Assembly (NCBI GenBank): GCA_963281255.1
Contig: OY725497.1
Location: 3,092,968 to 3,156,967 of the forward strand
Direction of reading: 5' to 3'
From: Aphrocallistes beatrix
Lineage: Eukaryota > Porifera > Hexactinellida > Sceptrulophora > Aphrocallistidae
DNA length: 64,000 nucleotides
This document shows, piece by piece, positions 43,881 to 55,191 of the stretch. The notes under the pieces were generated by a model. It ran no database searches. It was not told the DNA's origin and saw only the letters and a list, made by a program, of their open reading frames with translations. The position numbers and the translations under genes were made by a program. Position 1 is the stretch's first letter, and every line of letters begins with the position of its first letter.

Positions 43881-44204
43881 AAGTAAGTAGCGCATGCGCT
43901 GCATTTGAGTAGCGCATGCGCTGCAATTGAGTAGCGCATCCAGCGCATTGTTAGTGGGAAGGTATGTAAAATTGTTGTTTGGCATAAATGTGATGAATGA
44001 ATGCAATTTAATAACAGAATAGGCTTTTAATTTACAGACTATTATTTAACCAGCCTTTTCACCCGTCTTGTCAAAATCAACTAGGAAATATAAGTCTCTT
44101 TAATTCAACTTTATATCTAGGATTGTTCCGCCTTCACATTCATTTCTTTCACCTTCATTACTAAAAATGCCTAAGTTCAAATACAGCGCATGCGCTACTT
44201 ACTT
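43881..44204. mobile_element. MITE with TAGCGCATGCGCTG inverted ends
   Basis: The left end AAGTAAGTAGCGCATGCGCT and the right end in reverse complement are the same for about 28 bp. The left side carries two further tandem copies of GAGTAGCGCATGCGCTGCAT. The flanks share TTAAA or TAA, so the superfamily (Harbinger or piggyBac-like) is undecided. Confidence 0.75.
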
Positions 44205-44254
44205 TTAAATAGCTCGTATCAGGGCACTGTGTTAATTAAGCTAAGGCCTATCCT

Positions 44255-44519
44255 ATATGCATGGGCGTAGCTAGGACGTTTTGTAGGGGGGGGGCATATC
44301 AACCAGCTGGGGCTTTGTCCTTGGAAGCTAACAACAATTTGTCTCACGATTTGGACAGATTCATCTAATTTTGAGGTTCTAGAAATACAAATTACTCTGA
44401 TGACACTCCCCTCTCATCAATTATTTTATAATTTAGTAAATAAATATTCAGGCTCTATCCAGCCGGGGGGGGGGCAGCTGCCCCCCCCCCTAACCCCCCT
44501 CCCTACGCCCTTGCATATA
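44255..44519. mobile_element. MITE with GGGCGTAG ends and G/C runs
   Basis: The left end TATATGCATGGGCGTAGCTA and the right end in reverse complement TATATGCAAGGGCGTAGGGA form inverted repeats, followed inside by long G runs and C runs. No direct target duplication is seen, because the similarity outside is inverted. It ends about 120 bp upstream of ABCC copy B. Confidence 0.6.
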
Positions 44520-44638
44520 CGACTAATAATTTTGTGATCACATAATGCTGAATAGCCTAATTTGTCATAATGTAAGTCACGATCAAATATACTTGAATCT
44601 TGTCTAATAATTGTCATATTAAACAGTAGAAATATCTG

Positions 44639-47600
44639 ATGGTTGGAATTGGAGATAGATCGTTCACGTCCATTACATTCCTTTGGATAGGACTATTCGG
44701 TTGGAGGGAATGGCTTAAACTTACACCTATCACACTCAAAAGCATCACGAATTTGCCAAAGGAATTCGACACAGCCCATCTTTACAAACGTTTTTCCCAT
44801 TACTGGAATACCGAACTATATCGATCAACTTCTGGAAAACTTCCTAGATTGTGGCTAGCTCTCTACCTTACCTTCCGTTTCACATTTTTATTTCTTGCTC
44901 TTATTGGTTTTCTTTATCTCGCTCTCGTATGTTCATCCTACTTCATCCTGATTTGGCTAATACGAGCTCTGGAAGATGATGGCATCTACACTACTTGGCA
45001 TTTGATAGGAATAGCTTCCTTGCTCTGTTTTTGTGGTGCAGCTTATAGTTTTTTGGGTCACACATTAGAATATTCATTCAGCGTAATCGGCATGAAATAC
45101 CGCAATCTCCTAACAACCGCGATTTTCCACAAACTCCAAACCATGTCTTTGTCTCAAGTCCAGAATATTTCAATCGGAAATGTTTTAACCATCATTAATT
45201 CTGACCTGTTCAAATTTGATGAATATTTCAACATTATTATCTTCATAATCCTATCTCCCATTGGCATTCTTGTGATGGTAGGTCTAGCTGTCTTAGAGAT
45301 TGGATGGACTGCCACACTAATCATTCCATTATTTCTTCTACATCTGTTTATACAACTTTGTTTGGGGAACTTGTTATCTGCTGTCTACAAAAGAGCCTTG
45401 AATTGGTCGGATAAGAGGAACAAACATCTGAAAGAATTTTTTGAAGGCATTCGTCTGATCAAATGTTTTGCCTGGGAATATGCAGTAGCTGAATCTATCA
45501 GAAAGATCAAAGGACATGAGTTGTCACTGATTCTCCAAAACCATTTCATAAAAGTCCTAACTTCTTCTCTCGCTGATTCCTTTCCTCTGCTTTTCATATT
45601 AATGATATGTTTAAGTATTTTTGTTTCTATCGGAGGAGAATTCACTTCGAGTCGAGTGTTTGGATTCGCCGCTTACATGTTCTTATACTCTTATTTATAC
45701 AATCAATTTAATTATGGAATTACAGGAATTAGCGAACTCAGGATTTGCAATAATCGAGTGCAAATCATTTTAGAAGCTCCAGGTCGTATATATCCAACTT
45801 CTTTATCAGGACATAGACTAGCATATCGCATCAAAGTATCTGGCCTAACAGCTGGTAAAGTCACTGCTAATCTCAACCCTCACTCTTTTATTAATGATAT
45901 TTCGTTTGAAATGAACAATGGAGACACAGTATCAGTGATTGGGAGAGTGGGATCAGGCAAATCCTCCCTCTTACTGAGTCTAGTCAATGAATTGGATATC
46001 ATCAGGGGTGGATTTGAAGTGAATGGGTCATGTGCTTATGTTCCTCAGGAACCATGGATAGTGTCCACCAGCATACGAGATAACATCACGTACGGGAGAC
46101 CGTGGGATGAAGCGTGGTATGACAGGGTGGTTTCATCCTGTTGTCTCGAACTTGACCTGTCCCAACTGCCAGACGGAGACCAGACTGTAGTAGGAGATCG
46201 AGGCATCACTCTGAGCGGGGGACAGAAGGCTCGGATCAGTCTCGCTCGAGCAGTGTATGCTGACATGGATGTCTATCTCTTAGACGATCCTCTGAGTTCA
46301 GTGGATGCAGGTGTAGCATCGAAACTGTTTTCCATCTTCACCACAGGAATCCTTTCAGGTAGAACTACAATCTTAGTCACTCACCAGCTCCAGTTTGTAA
46401 GAGGGATGGATAGGATCCTCCTTCTTGAAGACGGCAAATTAGTTACCTGTGGTAGTTATTCAGCTATAATGGATCATCCTGAGTTCAATCAATTCTCACA
46501 ATTTGAGTCTTCAGTTCCAATTCAAACTACTTTGACACCATATCATGATTATTCTGAGAATTCTGATGAATGTAACCAAGCATTATCAGCTGTCTCTGAA
46601 ACTTCAAATCACACAGAATTCTTTCCAGCCAAATTATCCCATCAAGATCCCATACATTGTAATGATGATAATATTAAGGAAGATATTACTCGTTTGGATA
46701 AGATTTCCTGGCTGGTATATGTAAAATATTTTTGGAGTGGTGGAAATATCTGGGGAATGTCCTCATTACTATTTCTCAGTTTAACAGCCTTTTTCGGACT
46801 GATTGTGGGGAGGAATTACTACCTTGTTTGGTGGATAGTGGCAAATGCATTCCAATCGAATGTAACTAATAGCACTACTTACTCAATGCTGAGTATTCCA
46901 TCTCGTAATGTGAGTGGTCTGAACCCGCTTGTGTCTCTTTCTTTTGAAACGCGTATCTACTTTTTCTTTGGACTTTGCATAATCGTGAGTCTGCTACTGA
47001 TTGCCAGCTCAGTTACCTACTCATGGATTCCCGCATTCGCTTCCCACAAACTTCACAATAGAATGTTGTGGAGTGTGTTGAGAGCTCCAAGCAGCTTCTT
47101 CTTCAACAACTCGATTGGTTCTATCATGAACAGATTCGCTAAAGATATCTCAACTATGGACCATCTTTTGCCTCGATTTTATTATTTCTGTTTTCAAATT
47201 CTTTTCTATATGCTATTCACTTTCGTTGCTGCTCTGATGGCACACTGGCTGACATTGGTACCCTGTATCTTGCTAGTCGCTATTCTATTTATTTACCGTT
47301 TCCAGTTGGTGAGAACAATTCGTCAGTTGAAGCGGATCGAGTCTGCAGCTAAGAGTGACGTCATTTCACACTTCTCATCCACCCTCCACGGATTAACTAC
47401 AATCCATTCCTTGAATCTGGAATCGCATCAGATTGTGAAAATGTTCGCTTACCAGAACACTCATTTGAAGTGTTGGAGAACTTTCTACGCATACATCCGT
47501 TTTTTTGTTTTTCAAGTAGATGTACTTGTCTCAGTGTATGGATTTCTAGTGGCAGTGATTCTTATTTTTTTGAGAGAAGATCTCTCCTCTATAGTATCTG

Positions 47601-48493
47601 CATTTATTCTGTCGCAAGTATTCAGTTTGTTGGATCGTGCACAGTCTACGCTACGAATAAGCGCAGAAGTTGAAATGAACATGGTATCAGTTGAAAGAGT
47701 GCTTGACTATATCGATCTACCTCAAGAACCTCCTTTACATTCCAGTAGAGCCTCACAGTTCCATGTGACGAGAGGAGATGTTGAATTCAGAGATGTTGAG
47801 TTGAGATATTCATCCGAACTCCCTCTCGTTTTGAAAGGTGTATCCTTCCAAGTTCGAGGAGGAGAGAAAGTAGGCATAGTGGGTAGGACAGGGTCTGGGA
47901 AGACCTCACTTCAGAATGCCCTTCTCAGACTGATTGAATTGTCTTCCGGTTCCATTTGTATTGATGGTGTAGATGTGAGGGAGCTGGGTCTCCACGAGTT
48001 GAGGAACCAGATCTCCATTATCCCACAGGACCCAGTGCTGTTCAGTGGATCTCTCAGGTTCGCACTGGATCCGTTCTCTTCGTTCAGAGACGATCAGGTT
48101 TGGCAGGTGTTAGAGGAAGTGGAATTGGGTGAGAAGGTCAGAAAGCTTGAAGGACAGCTCGAATTCTCTGTATCTGAAGGAGGTTCGAATTTCAGTGTTG
48201 GTGAAAGACAACTTCTGTGTCTAGCTCGAGCCATTCTGAAACAGAGCAGAATTCTAATGTTGGATGAGGCCACTTCTTACGTGGACACGATCACTGACAG
48301 CAAGATTCAGCGCCTGTTTCAATCCAAGTTTGGGAAGTGTACCGTGTTTACAATAGCTCATCGTATCCACACCGTAATGCAGCATGATCGGATTTTGGTG
48401 ATGAAGAATGGGGAAATTGTTGAATCCGGATCTCCCATTAAATTGTTGGAAGATCCAACCACATTATTTTCTAGTTTTGCTGATGCTTATTAA
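44639..48493 (+). CDS. ABC transporter subfamily C (short MRP type), copy B
   Basis: A 1284-residue intronless transporter with the same plan as copy A: membrane domain, NBD1 (GRVGSGKSS near 431, LSGGQ, LLDDP), membrane domain, NBD2 (GRTGSGKTS near 1081, FSVGERQ, LMLDEAT, IAHR). The NBDs are almost identical to copy A, but the membrane segments differ in patches, for example YNQFNYGITGISELRICN against YLELNNGATGIGEIRICI. It starts MVGIGDRSFTSITF; this ATG and its 5' flank are shared with the truncated copy at 30603, which suggests that B keeps the ancestral start. A three-residue indel in the linker (SETSNHTEFF) separates A and B. Substrate unknown. Confidence 0.93.
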   Translation: MVGIGDRSFTSITFLWIGLFGWREWLKLTPITLKSITNLPKEFDTAHLYKRFSHYWNTELYRSTSGKLPRLWLALYLTFRFTFLFLALIGFLYLALVCSSYFILIWLIRALEDDGIYTTWHLIGIASLLCFCGAAYSFLGHTLEYSFSVIGMKYRNLLTTAIFHKLQTMSLSQVQNISIGNVLTIINSDLFKFDEYFNIIIFIILSPIGILVMVGLAVLEIGWTATLIIPLFLLHLFIQLCLGNLLSAVYKRALNWSDKRNKHLKEFFEGIRLIKCFAWEYAVAESIRKIKGHELSLILQNHFIKVLTSSLADSFPLLFILMICLSIFVSIGGEFTSSRVFGFAAYMFLYSYLYNQFNYGITGISELRICNNRVQIILEAPGRIYPTSLSGHRLAYRIKVSGLTAGKVTANLNPHSFINDISFEMNNGDTVSVIGRVGSGKSSLLLSLVNELDIIRGGFEVNGSCAYVPQEPWIVSTSIRDNITYGRPWDEAWYDRVVSSCCLELDLSQLPDGDQTVVGDRGITLSGGQKARISLARAVYADMDVYLLDDPLSSVDAGVASKLFSIFTTGILSGRTTILVTHQLQFVRGMDRILLLEDGKLVTCGSYSAIMDHPEFNQFSQFESSVPIQTTLTPYHDYSENSDECNQALSAVSETSNHTEFFPAKLSHQDPIHCNDDNIKEDITRLDKISWLVYVKYFWSGGNIWGMSSLLFLSLTAFFGLIVGRNYYLVWWIVANAFQSNVTNSTTYSMLSIPSRNVSGLNPLVSLSFETRIYFFFGLCIIVSLLLIASSVTYSWIPAFASHKLHNRMLWSVLRAPSSFFFNNSIGSIMNRFAKDISTMDHLLPRFYYFCFQILFYMLFTFVAALMAHWLTLVPCILLVAILFIYRFQLVRTIRQLKRIESAAKSDVISHFSSTLHGLTTIHSLNLESHQIVKMFAYQNTHLKCWRTFYAYIRFFVFQVDVLVSVYGFLVAVILIFLREDLSSIVSAFILSQVFSLLDRAQSTLRISAEVEMNMVSVERVLDYIDLPQEPPLHSSRASQFHVTRGDVEFRDVELRYSSELPLVLKGVSFQVRGGEKVGIVGRTGSGKTSLQNALLRLIELSSGSICIDGVDVRELGLHELRNQISIIPQDPVLFSGSLRFALDPFSSFRDDQVWQVLEEVELGEKVRKLEGQLEFSVSEGGSNFSVGERQLLCLARAILKQSRILMLDEATSYVDTITDSKIQRLFQSKFGKCTVFTIAHRIHTVMQHDRILVMKNGEIVESGSPIKLLEDPTTLFSSFADAY

Positions 48494-48852
48494 ATTTTGA
48501 TTTTTTTCCTTTTACATAGCTATTTTATTATTCTTTATTTTATGAATTGACATTTATCTTTTCAATGTTATTTTGAAATTTATATCATGTATTACTCATT
48601 CAAATTCTCTAAAAATTATTTTCAAATGACTACAAACTATACCCTCCCTCGTACGAGCATTTGTTTATCCTGTCTGTTGTTTGCTTTGCTTGTGCTGTTA
48701 TGGGTGTTGCACAGTGAGTGTGCGATTTGAATTATCCCAATTTCCGCCCAAATCTCTTAGTTGAGGTTAATAACTGTTCTTGGAATTTTAGCTCTTTCCC
48801 AGGTCTACTCTTTAATTCCTCAGTTAATGTTGGTACACAAGTTTGCCTTAGT
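48494..48852. other. Intergenic between ABCC copy B and MGAT2
   Basis: About 360 bp without a gene. Its first part (TGTTTATCCTGTCTGTT at about 48662) is homologous to sequence after the truncated ABCC copy. A CCTCAG acceptor-like site lies near 48820, ahead of the MGAT2 start. Confidence 0.6.
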
Positions 48853-50202
48853 ATGAAAATAGTATGGGTGAGGTATAGATTGCTAGTGCTCGTTTCCGTT
48901 ATTGCTATAATGGTCGTATTCTCAATACTGTTCTCCTTACGAGATAACTCCGCTAAACAGAGATCCCTAGCGATACAGACTGCCAGTACAGAATCCTATG
49001 CTACAGAGAGGGAAACATTATCTACTAATGGGTCGGTTCATCTTGATAATACTGAAAATTTTAATCTGAAAACGAACAAAACGTTTATTCCAAGCAAAAT
49101 TCAATCTCTCAATTCTATTTATGAGCAAACGAACCAAAAATCAAGTCAGGCCGATTGTGGACAGCCTCTCTTGGTTCTTGTGATCCAGGTTCATGACCGA
49201 CTGGAATACTTGAACCAACTTCTGGAGAGTTTGGGAAATAACCAGCTAATTGAAGAAGCCCTCCTAATCACCAGCCATGATTTCTACTCGCGAGAGATAC
49301 ATCAGCTAGTGACTAGTGTTAACTTCACACGGCTCATCCCAATATACTACCCCTACTCCCAGCAGCTGTACCCGCACTCATATCCAGGTGCTGACCCCAA
49401 CGACTGTCCCAAGTCTATCTCGAAACAAGAAGTAGCTAAGATTGAGTGCAACAACGCTGCTAGTCCCGACCAGTACGGAAATTTCCGCGAGGCGGCCTTC
49501 ACTACAATCAAGCATCACTGGTTCTGGAAGATAATCACGGTATTCGACAAACTGCAGTGCCTCCGTTCTTACACAGGACAAGTACTGTTCTTAGAAGAGG
49601 ACCATTACACCACTCCTGATTTTATATTCTCTGCCATCAAACTAGCAGATCTGAAGGAGGAAAGTTGCCCCGAATGCGACTTTATAAACCTCGGAGTGTA
49701 TCTGCCTAAGTACTCTGAAGATCAGTTTGCTAGGAATGCCAACTCCTTCGAATGGGTGGCGGGAGAGCATAATATGGGGTTTGGAATGGAGAGGAACACG
49801 TGGAACAGAATCAAATCGTGTGGGGAATACTTCTGTAACTTTGATGACTACAACTGGGACTGGAGCTTAGAAGCGGTGGGGATGTTCTGTCTGAATCAGA
49901 ACTTTGTTGTTCTCAGTCTGTCCGTACCGAGGATATTCCACCTGGGCAAGTGTGGAATCCATCAGAAGGTCGAGAGTTGTGATCCCAAGCAGTTGGCAGA
50001 AGAAGCGAGGAAATCTTTCCTGAGTAGAGATGTCATGTTTCCAAGTAAAATCGAGCTGCTGGGTCCAATCAAACCGGCACAGAAAGCTAGGATGCCAAAC
50101 ATCCGAGGATTTGGAGGATGGGGCGATTCAAGGGATCGAAACTTGTGTTTCGCATACTTACGAGAAGATTTTCCTTTACAAATGGAGGACCGAATATATT
50201 AA
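48853..50202 (+). CDS. MGAT2: Alpha-1,6-mannosyl-glycoprotein 2-beta-N-acetylglucosaminyltransferase
   Basis: A 449-residue Golgi type II membrane enzyme (human 447) that adds GlcNAc in beta-1,2 linkage to the alpha-1,6 mannose arm, committing N-glycans to the complex type. The frame is open further upstream, but the ATG at 48853 gives the proper layout: a short basic tail (MKIVWVRYR), a membrane anchor of about 20 residues, then a stem and the catalytic domain. Family motifs: LLVLVIQVHDRLEYLNQLL, the metal-binding acidic run EEDHY (near 247), CPECDFINLGVY, GEHNMGFGMERNTW, FCNFDDYNWDWSL, and RIFHLGKCGIHQK. Cysteines in these motifs match family disulfides. The gene is also intronless in vertebrates. 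Confidence 0.93.
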   Translation: MKIVWVRYRLLVLVSVIAIMVVFSILFSLRDNSAKQRSLAIQTASTESYATERETLSTNGSVHLDNTENFNLKTNKTFIPSKIQSLNSIYEQTNQKSSQADCGQPLLVLVIQVHDRLEYLNQLLESLGNNQLIEEALLITSHDFYSREIHQLVTSVNFTRLIPIYYPYSQQLYPHSYPGADPNDCPKSISKQEVAKIECNNAASPDQYGNFREAAFTTIKHHWFWKIITVFDKLQCLRSYTGQVLFLEEDHYTTPDFIFSAIKLADLKEESCPECDFINLGVYLPKYSEDQFARNANSFEWVAGEHNMGFGMERNTWNRIKSCGEYFCNFDDYNWDWSLEAVGMFCLNQNFVVLSLSVPRIFHLGKCGIHQKVESCDPKQLAEEARKSFLSRDVMFPSKIELLGPIKPAQKARMPNIRGFGGWGDSRDRNLCFAYLREDFPLQMEDRIY

Positions 50203-50690
50203 GCATTTGTATTTTAACATTCAATAGCTTTCTGAATTAATATTAATTATTTACCAATACATTGATTTTTTACTTTTATTTAATTAGGTGTATTACACAG
50301 TACATTTTCCAGAGCGTACTCTGAATATACTACTATGTGCACCATTGCAGACCAATCTTATTGTTGTTAGACTTTATTTGTGTCAATTAATGCGCACTTG
50401 TCTAAATGAATAGCAGACACAAATGGCAATTCTGTAAATAATAAACAATCATGTATCCAATTCAGAAGATTGAAACCTCTACTAAATATTTTGGTGTTAT
50501 TTCGCCAGGTTTCTTCTGCTGTCAATTAGTATGACCTTACTATTTGGTAGACACTAGGCTTCTGTCATGTTATTTTAGTACAGCGCCTCCAATAGGGCGA
50601 TGTACATCCGTCCGTCTGTCCGCAGCTTCTTATAAAATTAAACTAATATTCCTACCAATTTGGGATTTATGATACGTTTATGGTGTAGAT

Positions 50691-50884
50691 CAGGTGTGTC
50701 AAACTCGAATCGGATAGTGGGCCAATTTCATAATCCCAGCTCTTCCCCGGGCCGTGATAGAAATGAATAAATTTTGACTACTGATTCATTCAATTATAAT
50801 ATTTTTTCGCAACTGGCTGGCGGGCCACCTCTGAGCAACCTGCGGGCCATAAATGGCCCGCGGGCCACCAGTTTGACACGCCTG
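50691..50884. mobile_element. hAT MITE with 8-bp target duplication
   Basis: The exact duplication GTGTAGAT flanks it (50683-50690, 50885-50892). The ends are CAGGTGTGTCAAACTCGAAT and, in reverse complement, CAGGCGTGTCAAACTGGTGG, a classical hAT terminus. 194 bp, non-coding. The remaining 50203-51182 spacer contains nothing else I recognise. Confidence 0.9.
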
Positions 50885-51182
50885 GTGTAGATGTATGATG
50901 TACACCTGATATTTATTTTCGCGATATTTTTTACACCTCTTGACACCAAACTGTATCCAAAGGTGTTAATGAAGATATACACGGTTAATATAGGGCATTT
51001 CACTATACATATACATATACGTAACATTACACGTATTCATAAAATGTGTTTAATTAATATAAAACTTAATGAAAATTAAATGAAATCTATAAAGGATAGA
51101 CAAATAGATACGCGAGTTTGTTAGGTATTCAAAGTTCTATTAAAAATTCAAGTAAAGAAAGTGTATTTGAAGCGATCCATGG

Positions 51183-54100
51183 TCACAGCCTTAACCCCAT
51201 CTCCCTCTCCGGTTCGTCGTCTCGACCTCTGAATTCTCCCTCTTCCAGCACGCCCCTCAGATCCGTAGGCTCCTCCTGGATATACATGCGAGGGGGGAGA
51301 CTGGGAGGCATAGAGTCATCAGAGCCGTTGTAACGAGACTTCAAAGGAGACGGCCCTTTTTCGAAAATAAACACGCCGTTGTGCCTGGGAGAGGAAAGTT
51401 GCTTCCGCTCCTGCTCTACGTTTATTCCATTATAGTTATTCCTAATCGCCTACAAATATTATCCTGGTTTAAAATGATTTTTATAGACCAATTAGACTGA
51501 ATAATTTTATATTACGTAAAACTACAGTCCAGTTAACATTGATTTGAGTGTGTAAGATGCTTTGTTGTTGTACATACATACTATAAGTTTATTTTCGCCG
51601 AATTTCAGTTTTTCTATGCATCATCTGAATGGGTATTAATGCAAGGATGTAGTAGTTCCCAAAATTCACCATTATTTGACCATCATAATTTTCTGACAAG
51701 TGAACATTTCAGTTTGATTACGAATGCTGCAAGAGACATTCTAATTACACATTCCTTAGTCGCTGTTAAGCAGCCAACAACTGACCTCAGGGCCCTGTAA
51801 GGTGGAGCGCTTACTCATGCCGGCTGGAGAGGGCGCGGGTTCTCCGCCTAAAGCTGCCGGTCTGTACCCGTATGGCGTGAACAGGTTCCCTGCTTCCATT
51901 TGAGTCCGCTCTTTCTCGGCGGCTAGAGAATCTAAAGTTTCCATTGTATCGGATTTGGTGGGAGACCTAACAGATGTGTACCAGGACCGCTCGGAACGGG
52001 GATTCCCTCTCGAAATAGACTGGTAAGGGTTCGACATGGTCAGGCTTATTGGTCTTCTAGTGCTGCTTCCTGAATTGGGCCTGCTACCCGTCGGCTCTGT
52101 CAACCCTGTGCAAGAAAATAATATCATATTAGGACATGACATGGTAGTGTAACATTTTGCAATATAGTATATGGATAGAGATCTCACCCCTAAGTTTCAG
52201 CGCCTTCGTTTTCACCTGGTAATCCTGATTCTTAATGAAGTAGATGCCCACACATATCAGCACCAGCACCAGTAGAATGAAGAGAATTGCAATGACAACA
52301 GAAGGTATGACTATGGCAGCGAAACTTATCGTCTCTACAATGCTAAATGGTATGTCCGTAGTCGGGTCAGTCTGTACTGGAGCTGTAGTCCCAGTTATCC
52401 CAGTAGTGGAGTCGATTGGAGTAGTGGCGTCATCGGTAGGCGTCCCAACACGAGTCTGCATGTCTGTCTGCATCTAATTCATGTGTTTAGATCAAAGTTA
52501 TTTTAATCCTGGTTTTCTTTGTAGTATATAATTTAGAAAGTCAACTCGAGCGATTACTGCTGATGTATTTGGTTAGTTACATAAATTCCATTACTCTCTT
52601 CATGTTAAGGCATATCCCTGTTAAATAAACGTAGGAGGAAATTCACTGAGCCAATATGTTTCTAGGTATCAAATGCTTTAAAGTATTACATTCACCATCA
52701 TAAATACCGGCCGTACAACAAATGCATCGCTTATTATACAATTAAATAAGAACCGCAGCAGCTTTTTAGAAATTGAGGAAGCACAACCATATAATTAAAT
52801 AATTTTATTTATGTGGGCACTTTTACAAGTTGAGCCATATTGTTTTCTACAATTTGTACATTTAATTCCGCAACTCGTAAATTATTCTGATATATAAGCC
52901 ATGCCATCATAACAGCATTGTAAACTGGCACCAGATGTAACGACATAGCCACATAAATGTATTTGCAGACCAGTCAGCGAGGCTGATTTTTAATTTTTCA
53001 TCTAATGGACTTTTAATTAGGCCCTCTTAATTCGTACATTTGTGATGGGACATCAATCATTTATATGGCCTACAGTTATCGAGTGGGTTATCTGAATTTG
53101 TAGAATTGACTAAATGTATGTATATTAAGTAGTCTATGGGCAGACTCACAGTAGTGTTGGTAGTGGCAGGTCGTGTGGTGGGAGTTGTGGTGGAGGTCTG
53201 AGTGCTCGTGGTAGTGTTCTGTGTAGTTTGAGTCGTGGATATAGTTGTGAGGGTGACAGGGACTGTAACGATGACAGTGACAGTGAGAGGAGGAGGTAAG
53301 GTGGGACGGGTTCCAGGAGTAACGAAGGGGAAAGGTGGAGAATAAACGCCTTGTCCCGCACTTGTACTTGCACTTACTGAAAAAGAGTAGTTAGATCCTG
53401 GCAGGAGCCCCTCTACGTAGACAAACGGGTCTATAATGGTGTCTGTAGTAGGAAGGGTCAATACCAGGTTCTCTCCAGATTGTATGTCCCTTATAATGAC
53501 GCTATACTGCTCTAACAAGCCATTCTTGACGCCTGGTTGTGCCCAACTAAGTCGTGCTCTGACTTCATCAATTGTCATCGCGAGATCGGTTGGGGATCCA
53601 GGGAGCCCCTCAGCTGTCCTCTGGACCTGTGGGGGATCATTTCGCGGTCCCGCACCCTTCCCTGTAACTACTGCCACACCTATCTCATACTCTGTGAAAG
53701 GTGTCAGGCCAGGAATTGTAGCATTTCTCTCTTCAGAGCGAATTATGTTGAATTCTCCACCCTCAGAGCTGAGTTTGTAATGCACATCATAACGCACGAT
53801 GACTCCACGGACCTAAAATATCAAATACTTTAAATATCTAAACCTTGTAATTAATCACATTCATCAATCGTACAAGTACGAGAAGGTAGAAAGAGTAACA
53901 ACAAAATAGTTTGGTTTTACTTATGTCACTTAGCACTTTAACTCGATGTCTAGAAAATGATGCGTAAAATGTCTTGTGCAAACCTTGTGTTTTCCTCTTC
54001 GGAGAAATGCTTCCAAATCAAAATATTATTTCAATGAACGCGTATACCACCAACATTATGATAATAACGTAATTACATTTAAGAGTTTGATATGCTTTTA

Positions 54101-55103
54101 AGGGTTGAGATGATAGGAAATGATTTTTTATCCTCATTGAACTCTGTACTGGAAATATTGAGTAATATTATGTAGGTATATTATTTTAGTAACAACTTAG
54201 TTGCTATCGAAATTCTTAATTCAAAATATTACGATCATTTACGACACGCTAGTAGTAATTACCTGAATGAACGGTGGGTCTTCCCAACTCAAAGTTAGTT
54301 CAGTTGGTTCGTTCGAGGATAAAGTGAGATTGAGCACGGGAGAGATGGGTACATCTTCTTCTGTTCTCACTCTCCTCTCAGCACCTGGTGAGCTGACTCC
54401 CTTGCTGTTGGAAGAAGCGATCGATAGCAAATACTCCGAATACGGGAACAGCCCGGATACCTGTGTACTGTTGAAGAGAGCACTGACCTCCTGAGCACCG
54501 GGTGCAGGAGGGATCTCCTGTGATATCGCCGCTATGTATATTAGATAGGAGGTGACAGGAGCCGCTATATCAAGACCAGGTGGCTCCCACGTGATGCGTA
54601 CACTCCCCGAAGAGGAGGCGGACAGAGAGGTTATGGTAGGGGGGAAAGAAGGGGCTTGAAATCCTGTGTCACCTAACACAACCTAAAGATTTTTGCCATG
54701 AAGTGAGCTCAGAAATATGATCGCACGCACTATTTGTTACCTGAGAGAATGGCCCGATCAGTAGTCCGCCTTGTTCATCGCGGTTTTTAGCGCGGATCGA
54801 TACTGAATACGCGCTTTGTGGCATTAGGCCTGTAATGTTAGCTGACAACACTTCAGCACTCACTTCTAAGAATTCGATTCTGTTCAGATTCTCACCGAGA
54901 GTGAAGAGCTGATACTGGATCTCATAGAAGGCAAGGGGCCCATTCGCGGGGATGGGCTCCCCCCATGTGACTTCGAGGTTGTAAGGGCCTAAGGCGTTGA
55001 GTTGGAGAGCTGTTGGTGCGGTTGGATGGAGAATTAACAAGCGAACAGCTTGAGAAGCTGAAAACGTACTCACTCCTATCAGGTTCCTCGCATATATTTG
55101 GAC
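51183..55103 (-). CDS. Fibronectin type III cell-surface receptor, 3' six exons
   Basis: Minus-strand exons 55103-54741, 54682-54263, 53812-53150, 52473-52188, 52105-51786 and 51449-51183, all GT-AG and frame-consistent, encode 772 residues to a stop at 51183. The first exon opens inside a FN3 domain (VQIYARNLIGVSTFSASQA), followed by about four FN3 domains (TWGEPIPANGPLAFYEIQY; ITWEPPGLDIAAPVTSY; YDVHYKLSSEGG with TEYEIGVAVVTGKG; LSWAQPGVKNGLLEQYSVII), a Thr-rich mucin-like stalk (TTQTTQNTTTSTQTSTTTPT), a membrane helix (near 532-562; FAAIVIPSVVIAILFILLVL) and a tail of about 210 residues rich in Ser, Pro and Arg with no enzyme domain. It resembles adhesion or guidance receptors (DCC/neogenin/sidekick-like), but I cannot name it. 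The 5' exons with signal peptide are not visible. Confidence 0.82.
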
Positions 55104-55191
55104 CTATATTAAACCAATATAGTAAAATTATTTCATTATGTATATTACATAACAATTACATGTCACCATTAGCATACCGTTGTCACCTGCA

